Part shown: one piece after another, positions 20,465 through 31,877 of the stretch
How the letters are laid out: every line of letters starts with the position of its first letter
How positions within the stretch are numbered: the first letter of the stretch is position 1
Notes under the pieces: model-generated
What the model saw: only the letters and a program-made list of their open reading frames with translations
Database searches by the model: none
What the model was told of the DNA's origin: nothing
Program-made: the position numbers and the translations under genes
Source of the DNA: Monocercomonoides exilis
Lineage: Eukaryota; Preaxostyla; Oxymonadida; Polymastigidae
Assembly: GCA_001643675.2 (NCBI GenBank)
Contig: LSRY02000021.1
Coordinates: 372,001 to 436,000 of the forward strand
DNA length: 64,000 nt
Direction of reading: 5' to 3'

Positions 20465-23400
20465 TCAACTTGGCCGTCCAATGATCTTCACAACAGCACT
20501 CTCACGATCTGCATGTGTCTGTTCAGATGCTCCTTCCTTTGCCTTCTCTGAACTGTCACTCTTCTTATCGTCTTGCCTTTTGTCATCATCCGTTTGCTTG
20601 TTCCATTCCGGATTCAGCCTCACGAACTCGTCATCAATCAGCTTCTCATCAGAAACAACATGAGGATTCTCAACATCCAAGTTATCGTCATCGTCATCAT
20701 CATCTTCGTCTTCGAAGAATCCTTCATTGTCTTTCTCCTCAATCGCACCAAACTTCACTTTCTGCAGCCCGCTGCCTGTTCTCTCTGTTTTCAATGAGTT
20801 TCTCTTTTGCCCTTCTCTCTGTCTCCTTTCTCTCTCCTTTGCCCACTCCTTCACCTGCTCTTCCTTTATGGCATCTTTGCTCTCATTCAACCCATATGAT
20901 TCGCTGAAATAGTGCAAATTCGAGTAAAAATCTTCGAAGCTGTGAACAGACAGAAAGTGCGAGCCTTCCTCTTTTTGTGCTGAGGATGCAGCTTGTCCAT
21001 CTTTGGAAGCATGTTGTGGAAGAAGAGCATGCGAATGCTGCTGAGAAGAAAGTGACGATGCATTTTCTGAATGCTTCATGAGAGGTGCACGGTTCGGAAA
21101 TGATGCTGAAGGGTGCATAATACCCACAGCCCCATCTGAATGAGGAGCATTTCCCATCAGCGTAGGAGGAAGTGATTGAGGCTTTGCAGAAGATGAGGCA
21201 GAGGCAGAAGCAGAAGTTGATGCTGATTGATCTGATGCGCCTGTTGAGGATGGATGTTCAGATGGCACTTTCAACAGACGAGATAGAGAGCCAATCGATC
21301 GCAACGGGGTTGCCTGGGCATAAATGTGCATTTCATCATTTGATGAAGACAAAGAAGCCGAAGAATCTGATGGAACTCCAGAAGAGACGTTCTGTTTAGA
21401 TCTTGATTCTTTCAAATGGCCTGCTTCACTTTCAGTTCCTGCTTTCCCATGTTGTTCTTGTTCATGTTCTGCTTCTAAATCCATTTCGTTCATTTCGACA
21501 AGTCTCACTGACTCAATGTCAGTTTTCTCTGTATTCCTTTCTTTCACTTCTTTTCCTTTGTTCTCCGTCGCATCTTCTTTACCTTCCGCTTTTCCTTCTT
21601 CTACTTTTTGTGTGTCTGTGGCTGTTTTCTTCCCCTTCCCCTTCAGCTTCACAGGAGCAAGGCACAAGCACCCAATGATAGCAATGACCACCGACACGTA
21701 GAAAGGAAGCTGATCCCACACATCATACAGAGCAGAGCAAATCATTGGCGCAACCGCTCTTGACGCTGCCTGCACGCACTGCCCAATGCCAAGCACCATC
21801 CCTTTTGTCTGCTGGTCTCCGAAATACGCAAAGATCGACGTTGATGTCGGCACCACAAACGCCTGGCCCAGCCCAAACAGCACAGAGAAAAACCACACGG
21901 CGATGTTGGACCGTATGACTGACATCAGCACAAGCGCCAAAGAGGCAACAACAGAGCCAACAATCAGAGGCTTCTTCTCGCCTAGCCGGGGAATGATGAT
22001 GGGGATGAAGAAGATCTGAATGAAAGCCATCCCAAAGCCGTAGCACATGGTGATGAACCCGACCATCTTTGCAGTGAAGTTATACCGATCCAAACAGAGT
22101 GGTGGGAGTACAGTCTGAATGGCTGAGTATTCGAAGGTGGAAGTGAAATAGTTCAGAAGAGCAATCAAATAGCCAACATTCGACAAAATGGACAGCAAAG
22201 CGGACTTCGACTTGGGCTTTGGAGAGGATCGGAGAGCAGATTCAGCTTTTGCTTGAGAAGGCAATGGAGAAGTGGACGAAGACGATTCTGAAGATGATGA
22301 TAGACCAGGAGAAGGAGCAACAGTCATCTCTTTTGTCGCAGAAGGAGTGCCTGAAGAACAAGGAGTTGGATTTGTATTCGTTGCATCCATTGAAGCAGAA
22401 CTTGAAGAGGGAAAAGAAGAAGAAGAAGAAGAAAAACCACTCTTGTAGATATCACTTTTGTCACTTGACTTTGGATTTTTGTCGTTCGGAGATAAATTGT
22501 CTGTTGAACTTGAAGACGTTGGAGTAACAACTGCATTGTCCATAATTGGCGATGGCGCTGGTAGAAGATCATATGATTCTTTTTTGGGTTTTGCCCATGG
22601 ACATTTTCTCCTTTTTTCCTTTGTTAAAGTTTCCTTCACAAATAATGTGTTCAATACAAGAGCAATTAAACATAGTCCTCCGCTAACGGAGCATGGAACA
22701 ATTAATGCACAATCTGCTAAGAATCCCCCCAAAATTGGTCCTAAAACAATACCAATTCCGACGCATGAACCATACCAACCGAACCAAATTGTTCGTTCAC
22801 TGGAAGAAGTTGAAATGTCGGACGTAAGTGCCATAGCTACTGTTGTCAAATTCGCAAATAAGCCTGTCCCTGCACGAAAAATAACAGTCAACGCAATTGT
22901 GTTTGCTAATCCAAGTAAAAAGTTGAAAAGTCCGATTCCGAAACAAGCTAACATTAATGTGTACTTTCTTCCAATATAATCACTTAAAATCCCAATAAAT
23001 AGAGATCCAATAAACTGTGCCACAGAATAAGCCGTTAGCACAAAACCGTATTCAATGTTTCCTCCTCCAAGAGCTGAAAAAGAAAGAAAATGATTAATAT
23101 CAAATATATGAAATGCAAAGGACCAACAAACATCTAATATATGTGGGAAGCATGGGCGTTAGTAATCCAAATGGAATTGTTGCGCTCATAATAGTGAAAA
23201 GCAATACCAATTGAACTTTATACTTGATAAACCATTTTCCAATTGCTGTACATTTTTTACAGCATGAATTTCTTTATGCATATTAACAAAACATAAAATA
23301 ATAATTTACATAAATTATTAAATGTTATTAACAAACGTCATCTCAGTATTTCAACAGCTTTGCTCAATCCTTTGTAAGGATCATACCCAATCTATTTTTA

Positions 23401-23694
23401 TTTTCAATCGTTATATGCAAAATTATTTCTCAATAAATACAAATCCATATCAGCGAAAAGTTGCCAATATTGATTATGTTTACATTGAAATATAAGTAAA
23501 GTATCAAATATTCTTGGGAAAGTTTTTGGATTATAAAAAAGCAACAAAATTCCAAAATTAACAATAGATAAACATACCATCAGAAACATAATTCAAAAAG
23601 TGAAATAAAAGTGAGAGTTGATGCAATAAATTAATTTACATAATTTTCTATACGAAAAAATATAAAGTACTTACGTTTTAAACGCAAGATGCAT
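20465..23694 (-). CDS. Major facilitator superfamily transporter with long acidic tail
   Basis: Proposed exons 23694-23675, 23271-23132 and 23073-20465 give 922 residues in one frame. The third exon is certain; the second is well supported (FTIMSATIPFGLLTPMLP supplies helix 1). The 20-nt first exon, with a GTAAGT donor and a 403-bp intron, is inference; otherwise the first in-frame ATG is 23189. The signature GILSDYIGRKYTL lies between helices 2 and 3; GPILGGFLAD and the second six-helix half (NVGYLIALLNYF onward) follow. A central Ser/Pro-rich loop and a cytosolic tail of about 400 residues, with acidic runs, are much longer than in typical MFS carriers of about 450 aa. It resembles drug/metabolite transporters of the TetA type; substrate unknown. 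It lies just after the coiled-coil gene on the same strand. Confidence 0.82.
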
Positions 23695-23701
23695 AATCTG
23701 A

Positions 23702-26700
23702 TTAGAAGTTCAGTTCATCATTGGAATCGGAGTCATCGGCTTTATCTTCAAATTCATGAAAAGTCGAATTTTCGTTCTGAGGCTTTATGTCTTCAATTGT
23801 GATTGTCTCAAACTCATCTGGATCTGGCGGAACCACATTGTCCTCACTCCTGCTCTCTTCCTTTGTGTCCTGCTCTTCTTTTTCATTGACGTTCTTATTT
23901 TGTGTTTGCTTCCCTTCTTTCGATTCATTCGTTTCCTTTTCCTTCTTCTTGTTGTGCGACAAGACTGCTGCTTTAGCCTTCTCGTGCATCTCGCGAATTC
24001 TGCTCTGGAGGGACTCTTCTTCTTTGTGCGCCTCTTCCAACGCAGCCTCGCTCACTCCAAACTGATCCCTCAAATCGCCAAAAAGCTCATCTTTGATTGT
24101 TTCAGTTTAAAAACAAATAAATAAATAATAAATTATTTTGTTGCAGAGAAGAGATTATGCAAATAAAGATGTTAACAATCAATTTGAGAATAAAAACAAC
24201 AACAACAAGAAGTTAATTAAAGAAACATTGCAAATACTTACAATCATCACACCTTCCTTTGTTTCCTTCTGTGATGCGAATGAAGCAGCTGTGTTGAATG
24301 AGTTCATCGTGTCGAATTGCATCGAAGAGAGGAGCGGAGGCGCAAGCGAAGAAGGAAGAGGCCCAGCCAGATGCGCTGGAAGGCTGTACTGCTCTCGCCT
24401 GGCTGAGGCAAAAGGAGAGGTTATGATGGATGTTGGAGGAGTAGAAGAGGAAGAAGAAGAGGAGGAGGAAGAAGCTGAAGCTGAAGCAGAAGCTGAAGCT
24501 GAAGAAGAAGCAGATGAATGTGAAGAAGAAAGAGAAGACAGGTCAGATTCTGTCAGCGTGGCAGACGGCTTTGACGAGAAAGTGGCAGATGGAAGAGAAG
24601 CTTTGATGAATGGGCTTGTTGGCTTTGGTGACGATGCAGCAGAAGAAGTCTTCGAAACAGCTGGAGAAGAAGCAGACGAAGAAGCAAGCGAAGACGAGGA
24701 GAAAGAGTCAGACAACTTCTGTTTGGATGAAGAAGGCGAAGAATATGGTGAATGAGAATGAGAAGGAGAAGAAGAAGGAGAAGAAGACGATGGCGAAGAA
24801 TTCACTTTCTTCTCTGCAGCAGGAGAACCTGACATTGCTGTTGCTGCTCCATCAGCAACCGTTCCATCTGCATTCGACGAAAGCACATGAGGCTTCGGGG
24901 GAGTGATGACAATGGGCACCGCAGTGACAGTGCCTGGGTCCTCCAAGCCCGGCAGCGAGGCAGTCGATGCCGCAGACAGCGGAGCCAGCGGAGACTGGCT
25001 GCTCAGCTGCGCCTCGGCCGAGATGCCTTTCACCTGCGCCTCCACTTTCTGCACCCAACTTCGGATCTCAGCCAGCAGGCGTGACACGCCTTCCTCCCGC
25101 GCCTGACCCCGCTGCTGCGGCAGAAGCTGCACTAGCTCCATGGTCAGGTTGAAGTTGTTCATCAGCTTCGGAAACAGGATGCTCGCGTCGCTGAACAGCA
25201 CAGGGAAAAGATAGTCCAGCTCCTGCACTGTCAGCGGCTGCTCCGAATATCCTTCTGCTTTCTTCTCTTTTTCTCCTTCTGTGTCTGCAGAGGATGTGGT
25301 GGCAGTGTTTCCTTGTGATGGAGAACCCGATCCGTCTGCTTTGCCCTCGCTGCTCGGGACATCCAGCAGCTTGTTCACTTTCTCTGTCATCCGCTCGAAG
25401 AGACGCTCGCCGTCTTCTGTCTTGAAAAATGAGTGTTTTCTTCTCTTCTCTTTCTTCGGCGTGGCTTTCTCTTCCTTCGCTGCCTCGCTGCCCGAAGCGC
25501 GGCTTCCTTCTTTGCTGTCCAGTTCTTTGCTGTTTTTCATCCATGTTTTGCGAAGACGTCGCCGAGGAGAAATATCATCGGTTGCAGCAGATGGCGTGTA
25601 GCCCTCTTCTTTTTTCCCATTGCTTTTAGCATTTCCTCCTTCCTTCTTCTTCTCCTCTTCCTCATCCTCATTTTCGTCTTCGTTATCATCCTCATCCTCA
25701 TCTTCATCTTCATCTTCATCATCCTTGTCATTACTATCGCTTTCATTCAACCCAATCCCCGCAGCCGATGGCAGCTGCTCAAACGAGAACGACCCCACCG
25801 ACCCTGCAGACGGAGGCGGAGTGAACCTGGGGTTGTCGAAGCTGGCAACAATCGGCGGAAGAACTGTAATCTCCATTTCTCCGCTTGCTGCATCGTGATG
25901 GTGCAGATGCTGCCGCTTTTTCTCATTCTTCTCAGCTGCCGTCAGCTCTTGGTGGCTTTTAAATTCCTCATTCTTTCCTTCATCCTCTCGTTTTTCAATT
26001 TTCATGTCCTCTTTATTCTCTTTTTTTGACTCACTTGCGCTTTTACTGATTGCAACTCCTTGGCCGGTTTCAGCTTCCTGCTCGTTTGATCTGACTAAAA
26101 TCCCTGCGAATGGTGAAGAATCAGCAACTGATATAATACGATTGCCTTCGGTAGGTCGAATTTTGTTGGCTTGAGGAGTCGTTTTTGATGATTCTTCGCG
26201 AATTGATGACTTTGATCCCAAAGGCTGTTTTATCGAGGAATTTGATTCTCGAAGGGCTGTTGCTGAAGATTTAATCAGATATTTTGATGACTTATCTCGA
26301 AAAGACGTATCAATAACATCTTTTAATGGCTCCTCTCTTTTCGCTTTTCGCTTTCGCAAATCATCATTGAAAAGTTTCGGGTTTTGAATGTATTTTTCTT
26401 TATTTGAACCAGAAAAATTCTGATCAAATTTTGTCAGAGCAGCTTTTGTAAAAAATTCTAATATTTTATGTTGTTGTGCTTCAAATGATGGAAGGATACT
26501 GCATTGATAAGCTAATGTTGCAAGAATAGATCCATCTAATGAGGGAATTGTTTTTGCAAGTGATGCAATATCAGAAGTTAAAAATGGAAATGATTGCAAA
26601 GATGTTGGATTTTTTTCATAAGGATGCAGCTGAACAGGAGTGAGTAAATGAATGTCTTGCTCTTTTAATGACTGGTTTTGAAAATTCGCAACCTGAACTT

Positions 26701-26977
26701 GAACTTCCATTTCCTTTAATTTTCTTTGAAGTTCTTCTTTCTCCTTCCGCTCTTGTCTCAATAATGTCTCAGCTTCCGATAGCGCTACTTTTGTTTTATA
26801 AAATGACAATAGAATGGCTTGTTGACTTAAAGGTTTTTGAGATTGCTTTTTCAATTTTTTATCATTTTCATCATCCACTGAACTTGAAAAATTATCAAAT
26901 TGATTTCTCAAAAATTGAATTTCACTTCGTGAATCCATTGAATCTACATATTCTGAAAAATCTTTTATTTCTTGCAT
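23702..26977 (-). CDS. Large coiled-coil, low-complexity protein, unknown function
   Basis: Exon 1 is 26977-24242 and exon 2 is 24085-23702, with a 156-bp intron (GTAAGT...ATGAG); about 1,039 residues. An alternative acceptor 6-7 nt upstream breaks the frame. A coiled coil occupies roughly residues 55-100 (LSEAETLLRQERKEKEELQ). Helical segments near residue 120-200 and a block near 600-660 (ELDYLFPVLFSDASILFPKL) look folded. Between and after them lie acidic and Ser/Ala/Pro-rich stretches, and the C-terminus is again helical and acidic (EAALEEAHKEEESLQSRIREM). I do not recognise a family. Codons in the middle are distinctly GC-rich compared with the flanks. Only 7 nt separate its stop from the proposed MFS start. 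Confidence 0.75.
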
Positions 26978-27813
26978 TTACGCACAAAAAATTTTCTGTT
27001 GATCAAAATACCACAACAGTTGAATTTTTTCTGTAAATCAAAATCAGAACTTTTGTTCATAACAATAAATTTTCATTCTTGTTAACAAGAAATAAAGCGT
27101 ATTTATCTCATAGAATGAAAAAGATAAATGAGTTTATTCCAGTGTCTTTTCAAATTTTTCTTGTTGTTGTTTTTTCAGTCCTTAAACACCATTTATTATT
27201 CAATTTTGATAAACTAATTATACAAAGTTGTTGAACGTTTTATTCAAAATTGGTCAACTAATTATTCGTAATTAATAAAATTGAGAATTTTTCAAAAAAA
27301 AATATTTTTTGTGAAAAATTTGTTTTTGGCTGAATGTTAGAAAGTGATAAAAATATTATATTTACTCAATATTCGAAATACAGATGAGAAATTGAACCTC
27401 AATTTTTATTATTTATGAATAAACATGAAATTTTCTGATTTTTCAAAAAAAAAAATCGTCATCATAAAAATCGGATAATTTTTAAATCTTTTCACCTTGC
27501 ATTGTTAGACTTTGCATTGCACAGTCATTATATGTTAATTACATATTTTCATAATATGAAATTTTTTTTTGAAAAATTCCTTTTTTTTAATTTTCAGGTG
27601 AAATTGAAAACCGAATATTTCCATCAAATTTTCATTCCAACTCACCAAATTTCACCAGCTTCGAAATAACAACTTTGCTCATCATAGGGTGGTTTTTTTA
27701 TCCGGACAAAAATTTTAATTATGAATTATTTCTTCCCACTTTTTGGATATTTTATCATATTTTTAATATATAAGGAAAAGTCAACAGTTTGAAATTAAGA
27801 TTAAATTACTATA

Positions 27814-27891
27814 CCTAATCTCTGATGGGGGGGGAGATGGGGGGGTTAGCTCCTCCATCTCTGGATTAGTGCCTCCCCTGAGGAGATTAGG
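27814..27891. mobile_element. Possible 78-bp G-rich mini-MITE
   Basis: A 9-bp inverted repeat CCTAATCTC/GAGATTAGG is flanked by TA on each side (27812-27813, 27892-27893). The interior is G-rich (runs of eight and seven or more G) in otherwise AT-rich DNA, and contains an AGATGG/CCATCT hairpin. Size and TA flanks suit a tiny Tc1/mariner-type element nested in the larger transposon, or a G-rich structured insert. Confidence 0.45.
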
Positions 27892-28040
27892 TAATAGCAA
27901 GGGGTATTACTAAGTTAGAATTTAATTGAAAATTTTTTTTTGATTTTTTTTCATTACAAAATAATTTTTTTTTAAAAAAAAAAAAATAAGATCATAACCA
28001 TTACTTTATTTGTTTGAGCGCAGTGAAACAAAGAAAAAAA

Positions 28041-29614
28041 AATGGTATGACGAAATTGAGAGATTTCATGAAATCTTTCCAGTATCGTCAATTCAAAAAT
28101 CGATTCGTTCGTATTGCGACAATAATTGCTGATGGAAAATGAAGAGAAACCGTAGCTATTAATCTAAAGGAATTCTCTCGTTTATCGATAAACCGATCCG
28201 TAACTACTGTTGAAAAGGGTTGAACCGTGGGAAAAGTCTGTCGACGAGAGCTTTATACAAAAGACAACAAAGAAGCAATATCCGGAGTTATCAGAATTGA
28301 AAGCATGACAGGAGGAAGTTATTCTGTAACTCAAACAAAACGATTGGTTTGTATTTGATGCTTTTTCTTATCTGTATTTATAATAAATTATAATTAAAGA
28401 TGGAATCAGTGCTAACTGATAGAAAAATTCGAAGTGAAGAAGAAGAAGAAGATCAAGAAGTCAAAATTTCCAAATAAACTCCTTATTCCTTTGAAAAACG
28501 AAATCCATATCTGAAGAAATCTATTCCTCATAACGTTGATATTCAACGATTATCGGTATCAAACAAACAGTCTCTTCAACCTTTCTTCTCTCTTCTGCAA
28601 TCACTTCATGATTCTCACAAATACTCTCCTTCTCTCATCTTCAACACCGACGAATCCTCTTTGCGCCTTTCCGACACCACAAAACAACTAGCCGTTCATC
28701 CTTCAGATGTTCCAGTCGGGTTTTCCAAGACACCAATCAACATGCCAAACTCAACTCTTGTGGTTGCAGTTGCAGCTGATGGTTATTCTTTACCAAGCCT
28801 TGTTCTTTGGCCATCTAAAAAACTTCCACAAGAAATGAAGGTCTTGCTCAGCCCGCAGCTTCACGCCTGGGCAGACAATGATGGATGGATGACAGATGCA
28901 TTGTTTGCTCGCTATGCTGAAGAGATACTACTGCCTGGAATAGTTGAAAGAAGAAAATTGTTAGACATGAATGAAGATAGATGCTTGCTTCTCTTGGATT
29001 CTCATCCTTCAAGAGCACAGCCAGATCTGTGACAAAAATTTGCAGATGAATCAATTGACGTTGTTACATTTATTCCACACATTACTCATCTCACACAGCC
29101 ACTTGACTGCGGAGTTTTTGCTGTGTTTAAAAGATGTTTCAATTCAAACTATGTTGTTCCATCTTCTTCTTCGATCGCACTCAGACGAAAAGCAGTTGCA
29201 AATGCCTTGCCACAGGCTTTGCAAACTGCATTGCTACCTTCAACAATTCACTCTGCATTTGAAAAGAGCGGCGTGTTGTCTGGGCAGTCCAATTCTGTAT
29301 TGATGAAGTTACCTGACACTCCTTCTGTTCAGCTGAAAAAAAAATCCCATCGTTTCAATTTCCATGGAAAAAATATATCCGACCAAGCATTTTTAGATGA
29401 ATGGAAAGCATACAAAAAGATGAAAGAGGAAAAGAATATTGATGATTCTACAGAAGAAAAAATTGAAAAAGATTTGTTTTCTGAAGAGAAGCCGAAAAAA
29501 AGAAAACTTTCGAAATCCCAAATTTTAAAAGATGATGATTTAGAAGATGATAATGAACAAAGAAATACCAGAAAAATTATTAAAAGAGAATTGATGGATT
29601 ATATTTATTATTGA
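28041..29614 (+). pseudogene. Decayed pogo-like transposase (DD35D)
   Basis: The N-terminal region from about 28041 reads MTKLRDFMKSFQYRQF and carries three stops by 28500 in otherwise continuous frames, part of which may be an intron near 28348-28400. The catalytic part shows FNTDESS, LLLLDSH and FIPHITHLTQPLD, with 35 residues between the second and third Asp. An in-frame TGA at 29031-29033 interrupts it. The C-terminal segment to 29614 is Lys/Glu-rich. It is distinct from the 5131-6522 transposase. Confidence 0.85.
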
Positions 29615-30282
29615 TTGTTGCATTTTTTCGAAAATTTCAACAAGCGATTTATAAAAAAATATTTATTTTTTTATCAAAAAATAAAAATTATGTCCGGATA
29701 AAAAAATCACCCTATGATGAGCAAAGTTGTTATTTCGAAGCTGGTGAAATTTGGTGAGTTGGAATGAAAATTTGATGGAAATATTCGGTTTTCAATTTCA
29801 CCTGAAAATTAAAAAAAAGGAATTTTTCAAAAAAAAATTTCATATTATGAAAATATGTAATTAACATATAATGACTGTGCAATGCAAAGTCTAACAATGC
29901 AAGGTGAAAAGATTTAAAAATTATCCGATTTTTATGATGACGATTTTTTTTTTGAAAAATCAGAAAATTTCATGTTTATTCATAAATAATAAAAATTGAG
30001 GTTCAATTTCTCATCTGTATTTCGAATATTGAGTAAATATAATATTTTTATCACTTTCTAACATTCAGCCAAAAACAAATTTTTCACAAAAAATATTTTT
30101 TTTTGAAAAATTCTCAATTTTATTAATTACGAATAATTAGTTGACCAATTTTGAATAAAACGTTCAACAACTTTGTATAATTAGTTTATCAAAATTGAAT
30201 AATAAATGGTGTCTTTCTGTGAAGGAATAAAAAGTTTGAAATTGTTAGTAACGTTTAATCAAGCATTGATTGTGGGAAAAAA

Positions 30283-30345
30283 AATAGATAGATAGATAGA
30301 TAGATTATTAGAAAGAAAGAAAGGAAGAAAGAAAAAGAAAATTTG
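30283..30345. repeat. GATA and GAAA microsatellite
   Basis: Tandem ATAG units (30283-30306) are followed by imperfect GAAA/GAAG units to about 30345, between the palindrome and the next decayed transposase. Confidence 0.85.
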
Positions 30346-30360
30346 TCACACGAATAGTCA

Positions 30361-31190
30361 ATGAACTCTCTTTTGATTATTTTTTTAGAAATTATCTTTT
30401 TTTTTCTTTCATCTCCAGAATTTTCACCAAAAAATATTTTTTTTTCGAGGAATTTTCCTTTTCTTTGGTTTTTCATCTTCAAACAATTTTTTTTACCAGT
30501 TTTTTTCATAATCATTATTTTCTTTTTCTCTTCTTTCATTTTCTTATGATTTCTCCATTCATCCAAAAAATTTAGGTCAGTTTGCATTTTCCTATGAAAA
30601 TCAATTCTGCGGTTCCTTTTCTTCAATGAATAAGAAAGCTCATCAAGTGACGAAGAAAGAGCAGCATGCCATTGGTTTGACAATGCTCCACATTTTGAGA
30701 ACGAAAAAAACTTTTCTTTCAAACAATAAAGTGGTTTCCAGAGCCTGGGGAAAAGCATCTGTAATTGCTCCACTTTGAAGAAAAGATGTATTTCATGTTG
30801 AAAAATTTTTTGAAAACCACAAAGGGTCAACGATTAAGTGACTAAGTTAGATGTTCGCTGTTGGGGATGAAAGAAACCACCTCGATAGAAATATCAGCGA
30901 ATTCTCACAAAATGTTGGACTGCGCTCTCAATGAATGAGAATCCAGCAGAAGAAGGTTTCTTTCGACATCTTTGTTCTATAGAGTTTGTCTTTCCATACT
31001 TCCTATAAGGAGAACATCTTCTGTGCATCTTTTAAATATTGCGTTGATCATCTAGCCATCATTGTCTTCCCTAATATTAATTGCAAAAATGGGCATCACA
31101 CGTTGTTCGGCTGGAATCTTCTGAAAAGGCCATAAAACGAAGCTTTTCCAAGATCATCCATCTGAAGCAGGTGCAATACACAACGTGGCT
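30361..31190 (-). pseudogene. Second decayed copy of the same transposase
   Basis: Read on the minus strand, translation tracks the 28745-29614 transposase: MPKATLCIAPASDG, FVLWPFQKIPAE, NLLLLDSH, EFADISIEVVSFIP, then FLDEWRNHKKMKEEK and a Lys-rich tail. It has about seven stops and several frame changes. It shares the stop after the LLLLDSH block with the copy at 29031. The final ORF runs on to 30255, but the part after about 30361 is not homologous. Confidence 0.85.
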
Positions 31191-31877
31191 TTTGGCATAT
31201 GTGTTATTATTAATGAAATCATAAAATTTTTCGGAGTGTTGATTTATTTAAGGTTGTTAATTATTGTATAGAGATTTTGTATTTATGTGATCAATTTCTT
31301 TCAATTGTTTTCAAAACAAATGATTCTGCACAAATAATGAAAAAGATGTCTTTTGCAAGCTATTTCATTTTTCAATAATATTTTTTTCATGTTATTCAAG
31401 TGAAATTTACAAACTGAAATTTCTGAATGAAAAAATATGATTTCAAAAATAATCACCCATATTCATAAGTGTCTTTTTGAATCAAGCAGGAGTTTCAAAA
31501 GGATGGACAATAAGCTATTTCGCGAAATCTGAAACACGAGGTGAGTGTTCAAATGAATTTAAAATTAATGAAGAAGAATAACTGCTTTATTATGAAGGTC
31601 TTGAAGAAGCTCATAAAAAGGTTAGAAAGTCTGTTTTCTTGACACAGCTAATTTGTGAATGTCAACGTTTCGTGGAAGAGATATTTTGATGTGTTAATTC
31701 CTTTTGAAAAAGGAATAAAATGGAGATTAAATTATTTTGGCTTCGTCTTTTTTCTTCATCAAATAGATTTTTTAATATTTCATAAATAACAGATTTTATC
31801 TTTATTTTGTTATCAATTGAACAATGTTTGTTGATGAAAGAAAAATCAATCCAATTGTTTAATTTGAGAAATAACAA
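31191..31877. other. AT-rich spacer with a short coding relic
   Basis: Mostly AT-rich. At 31485-31690 the plus strand reads like degraded coding DNA (NQAGVSKGWTISYFAKSETR, then EEAHKKVRKSVFLTQLICE) with an internal stop. I could not match it to the transposases here. Otherwise nothing is recognised. Confidence 0.4.

Larger units (their letters stand above)
27687..29712 (+). mobile_element. Decayed mariner/pogo-type transposon at palindrome centre
   Basis: Terminal repeats of about 22 bp (GGGTGGTTTTTTTATCCGG at 27687; complement ending 29712, one mismatch) abut TA on both sides (27685-27686, 29713-29714). Inside is a decayed DDE transposase on the plus strand. It is inserted at the central TA of the surrounding palindrome. 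Length 2,026 bp. Confidence 0.85.
27186..30212. mobile_element. Kilobase palindrome split by a transposon
   Basis: 27186-27686 and 29713-30212 are inverted copies of about 500 bp that match almost base for base by eye, differing mainly in A-run lengths. With the insert 27687-29712 and one TA removed, the two arms meet in a continuous palindrome centred on ATCATATGAT, with essentially no loop. Outer ends read ACACCATTTATT and its complement. No clear target duplication was found at the outer ends. It is probably a foldback/MITE-type element, of the same style as 45089-46153 though unrelated in sequence. Confidence 0.82.

Noticed and set aside
24138-24755. Plus-strand ORF with long Glu/Ala runs
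   Set aside because: It is the antisense shadow of the Ser/Pro-rich part of the coiled-coil gene.
27186-30212. 520-bp arms as the transposon's own long terminal repeats
   Set aside because: TA flanks a 22-bp terminal repeat inside the arms at 27687 and 29712, and the outer arms join into a continuous palindrome; less likely, though not fully excluded.
30255-30830. 191-aa minus-strand ORF as an intact gene
   Set aside because: It is a fragment of a decayed transposase whose homology extends beyond the ORF with many stops.
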